NCBI GenBank assembly: GCA_964621445.1
Contig: CAZUNO010000004.1
Location: 1-64,000 of the forward strand
Direction: 5' to 3'
DNA: 64,000 bases
Source of the DNA: CAZUNO01 sp964621445 [NCBI: Candidatus Hadarchaeota archaeon]
Lineage (GTDB): Archaea; CAYQAE01; CAYVLA01
A model generated the notes under the pieces. That model made no database searches. It was not told the DNA's origin and saw only the letters and a program-made list of their open reading frames with translations. This document shows, one piece after another, positions 44,777 through 52,961 of the stretch. The position numbers and the translations under genes are program-made. Every line of letters starts with the position of its first letter. The first letter of the stretch is position 1.

Positions 44777-45601
44777 TTAGTGTTGGCAAGTGGTTGAGAA
44801 GGGCTGGGGCAATCTGGTGGCCGCGGAACGCGTGGCCTTTCTACATCGGGGGGAGCTGAGGATCTCCCTGGCCGCGGATCTACCTTCCAGAAGTGGCCTG
44901 GCCATGGAAACCAGGTTAGCACCGGCGTCAAGCATGGCCAGGAAGTCCTGGGGGGACCTTACCGAGTTGTTGCCAATTATGCATAGGGAGGTCTGCTTCC
45001 TAATCTCCCGCAAGAGATCAATATCGGCCTCCGGTTTGCCCGGGGTCATGAGATCCAGGTGTATTCCGGCTGCGCCATTGGCTTCCATGGAGCTAGACAT
45101 ACTGGACGGGTACCGTATGGCCCGGACCTTCATCGTGGTTGGAATTTGACTGGAGCATATATCCACCGCCCTAGCCAGATCCTGGGGCCTGTCGAGAAGG
45201 GCCTGTCCGGCCCCACGAACGGTGAATTCGGGCTGTCTGCAGTGTGCATTTAACTCGACCATGTCCACAGAACCCCTGAGCTCCCTGCATATCTCTGCCA
45301 GGTTATCGATGGTCGAAAACCTCAGGTTTACGCATATGGCGGCTCCCGTCTCCCGGGCAATATCCGCCTGCCGGGAGATTACCTCCGATACCTCGCTGGG
45401 TTTGTATAGGAATTCCTTTCTTCTCTTGCCCGCCTCCAGCGAGGCGTGGTGGGTTGGACCATCAACGTTATAGCCTCCCAGGGTGACGACCCCAATACCA
45501 GCCCGTCCCATTTCCCTGCAGAACCTGCCATCGGAGTAACCGGCCATTGCCGATTGTACCAGGAGATTTCGAAGCTTAATCAAAGATGTCTCAGCTCCCA
45601 T
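44777..45601 (-). CDS. dihydrouridine synthase-like FMN TIM-barrel protein
   Basis: A 274-residue TIM barrel related to Dus and the archaeal MJ0144 group. It has LVQSAMAGYSDGRFCREMGRAG near the N terminus (split here as LVQSAMAGYSD and GRFCREMGRAG), VELNAHCRQPEF with the Cys in the position of the Dus active-site Cys, TTMKVRAIRY with the Lys, and IGNNSVRSPQDFLAMLDAGA for FMN phosphate binding. True Dus enzymes reduce U in tRNA; whether this does is uncertain. The C-terminal RNA-binding helical domain of Dus is not obvious. Its ATG overlaps the stop of the upstream gene (TGATG). Confidence 0.72.
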   Translation of the reverse strand: MGAETSLIKLRNLLVQSAMAGYSDGRFCREMGRAGIGVVTLGGYNVDGPTHHASLEAGKRRKEFLYKPSEVSEVISRQADIARETGAAICVNLRFSTIDNLAEICRELRGSVDMVELNAHCRQPEFTVRGAGQALLDRPQDLARAVDICSSQIPTTMKVRAIRYPSSMSSSMEANGAAGIHLDLMTPGKPEADIDLLREIRKQTSLCIIGNNSVRSPQDFLAMLDAGANLVSMARPLLEGRSAAREILSSPRCRKATRSAATRLPQPFSTTCQH

Positions 45602-46821
45602 CAGTAGGGCCAGGAGGTCTTGAAAAGGAAGGCAACGACAGCCATCAAGCCCAGCAGAACGCCGATAACCAGTATGGCCAGTAGGGGGGAGGGACCAACT
45701 CTGAGTACCTGGTAGGCCCTGATAAGGGTCATGGCCCCGATTACCTGGACCTCTAGATCACCCATCACCCCGCCCCCCACCTGGTCCTTGAATGCACCGC
45801 TTTCATCATCGTATGCCTTCCTCAGTACGGAGTTGAGAACGTCCTGGCCACGGCGCAGGTATTTCTCCTCCAGGGTTACCTGATAGGCGTATAGGTAACC
45901 GGTCACCAGCAGAAGGTGGTCCACGGTATTGCGCCTTTCGGACTCCACCAGTTCGCCGGACTCGGAGACCGCCTCATAAAAGGTCTTGCTCAGCTCATCG
46001 CCCATCCGGCTAACGATGATGAAGAAGATATCCTTGGCCCTCTGAAGGTAATCCCTCCTATTGGTCACGTCATAAGCCGACAGGTAGGCCATCGCTCCCA
46101 GGGCATGGTCCTCACAGTATCTCCTGGGGTCATCCTCACCCCGAATGTATCCGTAGTTGCTCTGGTCCCAGTACTTCTCGGAGGCCGCCAGTATCTCCTT
46201 GGCGGCATCCAGGTAGGACTGGTTTCCATCGACTTTGTGGGCTATGAATAGGGTGTAGGCCGTCCTGAAATACAGGGCGGGGGACCGGCTCTCCGGGCCC
46301 TCGGTGCTCTGATTGTAAATCCAGGTCCTGACATCACGCTGGTTTTCCCGGGGGATGGTGAGATTTCGTATCAGGAAGTCGGTGAGATTTCGGTAGCCAC
46401 GCTCGTATTTGGTTTCCCCGGTATTTCTGTAGGCCTCAAGATAGGCCTGTATGGTGTTAATTTGTTCCCAGGTATAGAAGCCTTCCGTGCCGTTCAATAA
46501 TCTGTAGCAACCGCCTTCCGGCGATACGTATCCTGAGAGATAGTCCATCACGTCGCGGGCCCGGCGGAGGTCCGTGCCGTGTCGGGTGGAATTGTAGAGC
46601 TTGAAATGTGCGGTTGCCACCAGCGCCTGTTCATGTCCGAGCTTCATGGGTTTACCGTAGGGATTGGAGAGATACCCCTTCCCGTTCGGATCCCAGAACT
46701 CATCCTCTACGAAATCCAGGACTGCCCTGCTCTGATGGGCATATTCCGCCTTCCTCTCCCTAACCAGGTTGCTCTGCGCTAGGAGAATTAAGAGAACGAT
46801 CAGGAAACGTGACCCCCACAT
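45601..46821 (-). CDS. membrane-anchored six-hairpin glycosidase-like protein
   Basis: A 406-residue protein with an N-terminal signal peptide and a C-terminal membrane helix (LLAILVIGVLLGLMAVVAFLF). In between is an (alpha/alpha) barrel with repeated helical hairpins (HEQALVATAHFKLYNSTRHG, INTIQAYLEAYRNTGETKY, ALYFRTAYTLFIAHKVDG, EDHALGAMAYLSAYDVTNRR), as in GH76/GH88/thioredoxin-domain YyaL type folds. It should face outward and may bind or cleave sugars. Catalytic residues cannot be named. It is translationally coupled to the Dus-like gene although their functions seem unrelated. Confidence 0.68.
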   Translation of the reverse strand: MWGSRFLIVLLILLAQSNLVRERKAEYAHQSRAVLDFVEDEFWDPNGKGYLSNPYGKPMKLGHEQALVATAHFKLYNSTRHGTDLRRARDVMDYLSGYVSPEGGCYRLLNGTEGFYTWEQINTIQAYLEAYRNTGETKYERGYRNLTDFLIRNLTIPRENQRDVRTWIYNQSTEGPESRSPALYFRTAYTLFIAHKVDGNQSYLDAAKEILAASEKYWDQSNYGYIRGEDDPRRYCEDHALGAMAYLSAYDVTNRRDYLQRAKDIFFIIVSRMGDELSKTFYEAVSESGELVESERRNTVDHLLLVTGYLYAYQVTLEEKYLRRGQDVLNSVLRKAYDDESGAFKDQVGGGVMGDLEVQVIGAMTLIRAYQVLRVGPSPLLAILVIGVLLGLMAVVAFLFKTSWPY

Positions 46822-46921
46822 GGTCTTTCTCCTTTATCCATATCTAGTTCATACCATAAATATGACTTGTTACAGGGGTACAGGTCGCCTTGCCATAACC
46901 TACAATCATCTGCACGGGAAA

Positions 46922-46930
46922 AGATATAAC
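46922..46930 (+). promoter_or_regulatory. TATA-like box of the GH172 gene
   Basis: agatataac is centred 28 bases before ATG 46954, which supports that ATG over TTG 46948. The second sugar island starts here. Confidence 0.5.
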
Positions 46931-46953
46931 CGATCGCCCTCCTGGAGTTGGCC

Positions 46954-48003
46954 ATGGAGGATATCGGATTGGGGTTCGGTATGAGTGGACTATCCGTAAT
47001 CAGGGATGAGAAGACAAGATCTATATCGGCGGAGAATCCCGGGGGCCAGCCGGGTATGGGAGCAACCGAGTCGCCGGATGGAGGGCCTGCTTCGGAGCTA
47101 GGAAAGGGTTGGAAGGTCAGGCCATGTATCGATCTTCCCCAGGGATCGGTTACCACCTTGGCCGATATTGAGGGACCCGGGACCATCAAGCATATATGGA
47201 TGACGGTGGATAGCAAGGCCTACCGGACCTGTGTTCTTCGCTTCTATTGGGACGGGGAAAAGGAACCCTCAATCGAGGTTCCCCTGGGTGACTTCTTCGT
47301 ATGCGGCCACGGACTTAGATATAGGGTTAATAGCCTGCCCGTGGCCGTCAACCCCTGCGGGGGATTCAACTGCTATTGGCCAATGCCCTTCGGGAAGAGG
47401 GCCAAGGTAACCATAGAGAACCAGGGATGGGAGGACATATCGGGATTTTTCTACCAGATAACCTACTCGCTTGGGGATATACCAGAAAGGTCGGCCTATC
47501 TCCACGCTCAGTGGAAAAGATCGGTAACCACCAGACGCGAACCACGACACGTGATACTGGACGGGGTGAGGGGAAGAGGACACTACGTGGGCACATTCAT
47601 CTCCTGGACCCAGCTATCTAATGGTTGGTGGGGAGAGGGTGAGGTAAAGTTCTACATTGATGGTGACCGTGAAAACCCCACGATTTGCGGTACGGGAACC
47701 GAGGACTATTTCGGTGGTGCATGGGGATTCGGGGACACCTATTCCACGCCGTTCCTGGGCTACCCTCTATGGAGAAAGGAACCGGGGGAGGTGCCCAAAC
47801 ATGCGCTCTACAGGTGGCATATACCGGACCCTATCAGGTTTCAGGAAGACCTTAGAGCCACCATACAGGCCCTTGGCTGGTGGCCTAACGGGAAGTTTCA
47901 GCCGCTGGCCGATGATGTCTCGTCGGTGGCCTATTGGTACCAGGAAGAGCCCCATGGTCCGTTCCCCGAATTACCATCCGTTGAGTCAAGATTCCCCCGG
48001 TAA
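46954..48003 (+). CDS. GH172 (DUF2961) family glycoside hydrolase
   Basis: A 349-residue protein of the DUF2961 family, now GH172, whose characterised members cleave alpha-fructofuranosides or D-arabinofuranosides. It has the opening AENPGG, then DIEGPGTIKHIWMT, LRFYWDGEKEPSIEVPLGDFF (as two halves), CYWPMPF, VKFYIDGD and TICGTGTEDYFGGAWG, the most conserved part with acidic catalytic residues. No signal peptide, so it is cytoplasmic. GH172 enzymes often act as oligomers. It precedes a GHL10-like gene by 79 bases in the second island. Confidence 0.88.
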   Translation: MEDIGLGFGMSGLSVIRDEKTRSISAENPGGQPGMGATESPDGGPASELGKGWKVRPCIDLPQGSVTTLADIEGPGTIKHIWMTVDSKAYRTCVLRFYWDGEKEPSIEVPLGDFFVCGHGLRYRVNSLPVAVNPCGGFNCYWPMPFGKRAKVTIENQGWEDISGFFYQITYSLGDIPERSAYLHAQWKRSVTTRREPRHVILDGVRGRGHYVGTFISWTQLSNGWWGEGEVKFYIDGDRENPTICGTGTEDYFGGAWGFGDTYSTPFLGYPLWRKEPGEVPKHALYRWHIPDPIRFQEDLRATIQALGWWPNGKFQPLADDVSSVAYWYQEEPHGPFPELPSVESRFPR

Positions 48004-48053
48004 ATGGTACATTTCCTAGGGAATAGAGAAGGTCACTTTCCGATAATCCATCC

Positions 48054-48060
48054 ATTTAAG
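48054..48060 (+). promoter_or_regulatory. TATA-like box of the second GHL10-like gene
   Basis: atttaag is centred 26 bases before GTG 48083, so the gene may be leaderless. Confidence 0.4.
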
Positions 48061-48082
48061 TGAGAAGAAAAAGGAAAATTCA

Positions 48083-49069
48083 GTGGTAGACATGCCAAAT
48101 TTTGGACTTGGAGTTTGGTCGCACAGGATAGGCGATTTTGGATCGGAGGGTGAGATACAGGATCACGTTGATCGTCTTGCAGAGGGAGGTTTTGACATCC
48201 TGATACCTTGTGTCAAGAATCCTCCCGGCGCGGTTGATTTCCGGACCGATCTGGCAAATGTAAACCCCTCGTATCCGGATTGGGATCCGCTCGGCGTTCT
48301 GGTTGACGCATGCAGGGAAAGTGGCCTGGATATCCATCCCTGGTTTTGTGTATTTCCGGAAGGCCAGGAATCAAGGCTCCTTGAGGAACATCCCGAGTTC
48401 GAGGCCAAGATAGACGGAAACAGGAGATGGGCCTGTGCCTGCAGACCCGAGGTTCAGAACTACGTATTCAATCTCTACAAGGATCTCAGCGAGAACTACG
48501 ATCCATCGGGGCTTCACCTGGACTATATCCGGACAGGCGGGATATGCCGATGCGATTACTGCCGGGATCAGATGGAGCAAAAAGGCGTGGATATAGAAAG
48601 CGTTGAGTTTAGGGATCCGGAGTCGGAGAAATGGGTCAATTGGCGTTCCTCCCGGATAACCGACTTCGTGAGACGGATGAGAAAGTACACCTCCAGCAGG
48701 AACATGGAGTTATCAGCGGCGGTGTTCGCCGATTATCCCCGATCGGTGCGTTCCCAGGGGCAGGACTGGGTTCAATGGGCCGACCTTGGCCTTGTTGATT
48801 ACCTGTTCCCCATGAACTACACAAACTCGCTTCTGGCTTGCGTGTCAAGAACCATATGTCACAATGCCATAATTGGCAAAAGAGTTCCCCTGTGGGAGGG
48901 TCTTGGTAAGTACAGCAGCGCCTCACAGCTGACCAGGGAGGCGCTAGGAGAGCAGATAAAGGGTGTTTTGGATGCGGGAGCAGACGGGGTGGTTCTCTTT
49001 CATTACGGCGCGTTAACCGATGAGGATATCGATGAGATCAAGTTGATACGCTCCGAATCCCCTCAGTGA
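48083..49069 (+). CDS. GHL10/DUF187-like glycosyl hydrolase, TIM barrel (second copy)
   Basis: A 328-residue paralogue of the 32371-33297 protein. It shows GLGVWSHRIG, ACRESGLDIHPWFCVFPEG, YDPSGLHLDYIRTGGICRCDYC with the shared Cys motif, LGLVDYLFPMNYTNS and the ending DAGADGVVLFHYGALTDED. The Asp in LHLDYIR is in the position of an acidic catalytic residue in this clan. GTG 48083 or ATG 48092 may start it. There is no signal peptide. The two copies, one in each sugar island, probably act on related but different oligosaccharides. Confidence 0.75.
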   Translation: MVDMPNFGLGVWSHRIGDFGSEGEIQDHVDRLAEGGFDILIPCVKNPPGAVDFRTDLANVNPSYPDWDPLGVLVDACRESGLDIHPWFCVFPEGQESRLLEEHPEFEAKIDGNRRWACACRPEVQNYVFNLYKDLSENYDPSGLHLDYIRTGGICRCDYCRDQMEQKGVDIESVEFRDPESEKWVNWRSSRITDFVRRMRKYTSSRNMELSAAVFADYPRSVRSQGQDWVQWADLGLVDYLFPMNYTNSLLACVSRTICHNAIIGKRVPLWEGLGKYSSASQLTREALGEQIKGVLDAGADGVVLFHYGALTDEDIDEIKLIRSESPQ

Positions 49070-49088
49070 AACGGGCTCTTAGCTATGA

Positions 49089-49673
49089 TTACCCTGAATC
49101 CAGCGACTCCAATTCCTCGCCCAGCTCTGAAATGGGGTTTTCGGAGTCATCTATCCTGATCTTGAGATCCCAACTTCCCCCCGCGAGGAGAGCGGCTGAT
49201 CTCTCACCCCGTTTGTCCCCGCCCTCTTTTGACCCCTCGATGAGTGCATGGACCAGTTTCCAGGGAAAGCTATTCCCCTTTCCGTATCCCGATGCCATCT
49301 TGGGGGCGACATCCTCGGTTTCCAGAAGATTTCCAATGCAGATAATTCCATCGGCTTGGTAAAGGCTGGTGTAGGCGGGACATTTACCTCCGGTATGTAT
49401 CCCATTTCTACCCTGCATATCCATCATTGCCACCTGCCTCTTTTCCCTGCCCCGGTTCTCATCCAGGAGCAATTTCAGGGTTTCTCGGGGCCTATGGCCC
49501 TTCCCCATGAGTTCAAGCCCCCGCTTTCCGTAATATGTTTTTGTGTATCCCTGGGTTGCTACCGATCCCACCCCGCTTTTTAACCATGGGACCCTTTTCC
49601 CGACCCCCTTGGAACCGGAGGCCACGGCAACTCCAATTGAATCATCGGTGAGGGCTATTATGGAGAAGGTCAT
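49089..49673 (-). CDS. DUF1028 family protein (Ntn-hydrolase-like)
   Basis: A 194-residue protein matching DUF1028 throughout: MTFSIIALTDDSIGVAVASG at the start, then VPWLKSGVGSVATQGYTKTY, RQVAMMDMQGRNGIHTGGKC and IICIGNLLE. DUF1028 proteins have an Ntn-hydrolase fold; in other genomes some occur fused to peptidoglycan-binding domains, and their substrate is unknown. The start is ATG 49673. It is convergent with the GHL10-like gene. Cytoplasmic. Confidence 0.85.
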   Translation of the reverse strand: MTFSIIALTDDSIGVAVASGSKGVGKRVPWLKSGVGSVATQGYTKTYYGKRGLELMGKGHRPRETLKLLLDENRGREKRQVAMMDMQGRNGIHTGGKCPAYTSLYQADGIICIGNLLETEDVAPKMASGYGKGNSFPWKLVHALIEGSKEGGDKRGERSAALLAGGSWDLKIRIDDSENPISELGEELESLDSG

Positions 49674-49749
49674 ACGAATCAGTTTCAGGCATGGTTTTTG
49701 TATGTTTAGAACCCTAAATTACTTGAGTCAATAAAGGGGAAGTTGGGAT

Positions 49750-50544
49750 ATGGGAGCCTTGAGGACCGAGGGAAGGCTGGCTATTATCGAGGGGAAGGAT
49801 CGTCCCGAGCTGCTCATCGCGGGGGATATCCACGGGGATCTTTCCAATTTCCAGCATATTGAGGAGCTTTTCCTACGGAAACCCGAGTCGATCCTGATAC
49901 TACTTGGGGACTACGCCGACAGGGGTTCCCGCGGTCTGGAGGTGGTAGAGGGGCTGGGGGAATTGATGAGGGATAACCAGGGACGAGTAATCGCCCTGAA
50001 GGGAAACCATGAGGATTACCGGGAGGGAACCCCGAAATTCCACCCCTGCACCCTGATATCGGAGGTCGAGGGGAAGAGGAGAATTCCCTGGAGCGATTTC
50101 TATCCCGAATTTGAGGAATTCCTTGACTCACTTTTCCTGGCAGCAGTGGTTCCAGGATTTTTTCTCATGCTTCACGGGGGTATTTCAAGAGATATAACCA
50201 CCATGTCGGACCTAAAGGATCCTCCACGGGCACTGGAGAAGGACATCCTCTGGAGTGATCCCTCCGGAAGTGAGGGCCAGGGACCCAATCCCAGAGGAGC
50301 TGGAGTATTGTTCGGGCCGGATATATCCGAACAGGTCCTCAAGGAAATAGATGTAAATGCTCTGATAAGGGGCCATCAGCCAAGGAAGGCTAGGGAAGGA
50401 CCTTCCGTAGATCACTCGGGACGCGTGGTGACCGTGAGCTCAACCAGCGTTTACGGCGGTAGACCATTTGTCCTGGATATTGACCTAGATAAATATGGAG
50501 GGTCCTGGTTACAAAACTCGGTCTGGTACCTGGATCGGGGGTAG
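49750..50544 (+). CDS. metallophosphoesterase, PPP-type protein phosphatase-like
   Basis: A 264-residue calcineurin-like phosphoesterase with all the PPP motifs: IAGDIHGDL, LGDYADRG, LKGNHED, LMLHGGIS and LIRGHQP, which bind two metal ions. It is most like Ser/Thr protein phosphatases of the PP1/PP2A fold. Its target is unknown. ATG 49750 has GGGGAAG upstream. It is divergent from the DUF1028 gene. Confidence 0.9.
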   Translation: MGALRTEGRLAIIEGKDRPELLIAGDIHGDLSNFQHIEELFLRKPESILILLGDYADRGSRGLEVVEGLGELMRDNQGRVIALKGNHEDYREGTPKFHPCTLISEVEGKRRIPWSDFYPEFEEFLDSLFLAAVVPGFFLMLHGGISRDITTMSDLKDPPRALEKDILWSDPSGSEGQGPNPRGAGVLFGPDISEQVLKEIDVNALIRGHQPRKAREGPSVDHSGRVVTVSSTSVYGGRPFVLDIDLDKYGGSWLQNSVWYLDRG

Positions 50545-50554
50545 GCCGAGCTGG

Positions 50555-52837
50555 TTAAAATCGAGTGCACTCGGGTCCTGGTTTCAAAAGGAAAGCCAGG
50601 AAGAATACCAGGGGGACCAGACAGAGTAGAACTGGTTCCGATATCCGGGCCTTGATACGGGCCTCCTGGCGACTTTCCGCGTTACCAGCGGCGTCCACCG
50701 ACCAATAGGAATATAGATGATCACCTTCCAGGGCAGGGAATCCGTCGATTGGATATTCAACGGGTGGAGAACCATTTATGGAGTAGTAGGTCTTATTGAT
50801 ACCTGACCCCGGCGAGGGATCCCTTCCCGATAGACGGATGATAACCGGGTACTCATGCCATTGGGGGCCACCTGAAGGTGATATGGTGGTGGTGGGAGGA
50901 TTGGTGTCCACCCTCACGACAACGGTCCTAGGTATTTCGGTGTTCCCGGCCCGGTCCTGGGACCAGTATGTATAGGTATGGTGGCCCTCAAGAGCCTGTA
51001 TTATGCTCGGACTACGAGGGTCCAGTGTCACTGTGTCTCCTCCATCTATCTGGTAAAATATTAGATCAACCCCCACCCCGGGATGAGGATCATATGGGTA
51101 GAACTTGATATTCGTGGTTTGGTTCCTCCAGGTTTTGTTGGTCCTAGGCCTTACGCTAATCCTGGTGACCGGTGGCCTTGGATTTGCCTCCACGGGTGGC
51201 GAGTAGCTTTGGTATATCTCATACTGCTTGTATTCCCAGACCACATACCCGGTTCTACACTCGGCGGTAGCGTTTATGGAATAGACCCCATCCGGAAACC
51301 CGCTAGTGTTGACGCTGCTGAATGCCCAGTATTGACCTGAGGGCCATGAGAAGTTCTTGGTCCCTGTGACCTCCTCGCGTTTGAGGTAATACGGAGGGGG
51401 CGTGGGCCAGTTCCAGGTTATCGTTGAATTAGGAGGGTCAAAACCCGTATTTTCGTTTTGGCGATCCCTCAGGTATGTAGGGTCAAATTCCAGATTTAAC
51501 CACACGGTGCTTCCCTCCTTAAAGGCACTTCTTGCAGCATCGGAGGCCTTCTCGAGGGATGTGTAGCATTCAATTGCATCGTCGACATAGAAATCCTCGC
51601 CGTGTATTAAGGCCGGGTATTTGAGGGGGTCGGGGACCGACCTGAGCTCGTATGACCCGGCGTACTCGCCGGATGGTGAGTAGAATAGGTCGGTGGGTAT
51701 CATCCCGCTCCAGGTGTAGGTATAGGTACTTCCCTCTACCACCGGATAGCCCGTGATATTCCAGCTAAGATTGGCGATGACCGCCATTTCGCTGGTATGG
51801 TTCCAGAGTCTTAATGTCAAATTGCTGACGTCCTGGTATGGGTTCCCGGGCATACCGCTGTTGATGACCGCCCTGAAAACCACCTTGAAGCTGCTGGGAT
51901 CGAACCACTGACCCTTAGTTGGATATACATCCATCTCCACGTCCACCCAATTTCTGGACAGGATCTTGAACGTTGTCGAGTTCGAGAAGTAGGTTCCATT
52001 GACCACCACCCTGTATTCATGGGTCGCATTGTAGGGGAAGAATGTAGAGTTTATGGTTACCCTATCCTGAACCGCCCATTTTCCCCCACCAGCATAGTAG
52101 ATGGGGGAGCTGCGGTTCATTATCACCTGATTTTGGGTGTCCAGCCAGAGCACGTTGGCCATCGAGCTTCCGGTATCGTTTCCCGGCGGGGATATAATCG
52201 TGGTGATGTTCAGATGCGTTGTCTGGGTGCCTCCATCGATATAGAAAGGCTCATCCCTGCCCAACTGGTCCTCAAGGTATATCGAGGAGTTATATTCCGG
52301 AACCTTGAAGAACATCCACTGCACCGCCGGGTTCCCGGCCGGATGGTCCCAGTGGGAGCCGTTGCCAGGACCGGTCTCATTTATCCTGACCTGGTAGTCA
52401 CCGGGTATCCCCTGGGGGTCAAAGGTGGAAAGGAAGAGCTGGTAGGTCTGTCCGCCAGAGCTCTGGTTGGTTTGGGCGGATATGGTGTTGGACCACAGGG
52501 GCGTGGTTCCTGGAAAAAGGTGGCCGGATGAATTGAATCCGCTGGCCGCGCTTGAGTTATGATACACAAGAAACGTTACGTTGAATGCACCGGTGTCCTG
52601 CTCTGTTCGAACCACGTAGGCCAGGTTGCATTCCGAGAACAGGTATTGAAGTTCTAGTTGGTTACTTACCGTATCGTTATACTGTTTCCAATTTGAAGCG
52701 TCGGTTCCCTTCTCCTTTATCCAGGCGTATTCCTCGATCTGGTAATCGGGGGGAGGCGGTGTGGAGGCCGAGATTGATATCAAGACGCTAATTAGCAGGG
52801 CAACCATAATGAGTACCATAAAGGACTTCGCGGCCAT
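50555..52837 (-). CDS. large secreted surface protein, sequon-rich with Ig-like domains
   Basis: A 760-residue protein with a signal peptide (VLIMVALLISVLISISAS), a long beta-rich ectodomain and a C-terminal membrane helix (VLLCLVPLVFFLAFLL). Many N-x-S/T sequons (NDTVS, NVTF, NSSAAS, NQSSGG, NGSH, NSSIY, NTSG) point to heavy N-glycosylation, typical of archaeal surface proteins. Near the C terminus two repeats of the type found in chitobiase C-terminal or OmpL47 domains occur (HHTYTYWSQDRAGNTEIP and DHLYSYWSVDAAGNAESR). It is probably an S-layer-associated or adhesive protein. ATG 52837. Confidence 0.75.
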   Translation of the reverse strand: MAAKSFMVLIMVALLISVLISISASTPPPPDYQIEEYAWIKEKGTDASNWKQYNDTVSNQLELQYLFSECNLAYVVRTEQDTGAFNVTFLVYHNSSAASGFNSSGHLFPGTTPLWSNTISAQTNQSSGGQTYQLFLSTFDPQGIPGDYQVRINETGPGNGSHWDHPAGNPAVQWMFFKVPEYNSSIYLEDQLGRDEPFYIDGGTQTTHLNITTIISPPGNDTGSSMANVLWLDTQNQVIMNRSSPIYYAGGGKWAVQDRVTINSTFFPYNATHEYRVVVNGTYFSNSTTFKILSRNWVDVEMDVYPTKGQWFDPSSFKVVFRAVINSGMPGNPYQDVSNLTLRLWNHTSEMAVIANLSWNITGYPVVEGSTYTYTWSGMIPTDLFYSPSGEYAGSYELRSVPDPLKYPALIHGEDFYVDDAIECYTSLEKASDAARSAFKEGSTVWLNLEFDPTYLRDRQNENTGFDPPNSTITWNWPTPPPYYLKREEVTGTKNFSWPSGQYWAFSSVNTSGFPDGVYSINATAECRTGYVVWEYKQYEIYQSYSPPVEANPRPPVTRISVRPRTNKTWRNQTTNIKFYPYDPHPGVGVDLIFYQIDGGDTVTLDPRSPSIIQALEGHHTYTYWSQDRAGNTEIPRTVVVRVDTNPPTTTISPSGGPQWHEYPVIIRLSGRDPSPGSGINKTYYSINGSPPVEYPIDGFPALEGDHLYSYWSVDAAGNAESRQEARIKARISEPVLLCLVPLVFFLAFLLKPGPECTRF

Positions 52838-52961
52838 GGAGGAATGGATCTCCCGGTGTTTTGCACCATCATACCCTTGGCTAACGTAGATGATAAAGCC
52901 TTTCTCCCTGGCAGGGTGTTTCCATTTGATTCGTGCCTTCTGGCTATGGTTTTCGCAAAAC

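Noticed and set aside
44724-44931. Extended N terminus of NfeD up to 44931
   Set aside because: It is Pro/Arg-rich, lacks a signal peptide and overlaps the Dus-like gene; the TATA-like box supports ATG 44724.
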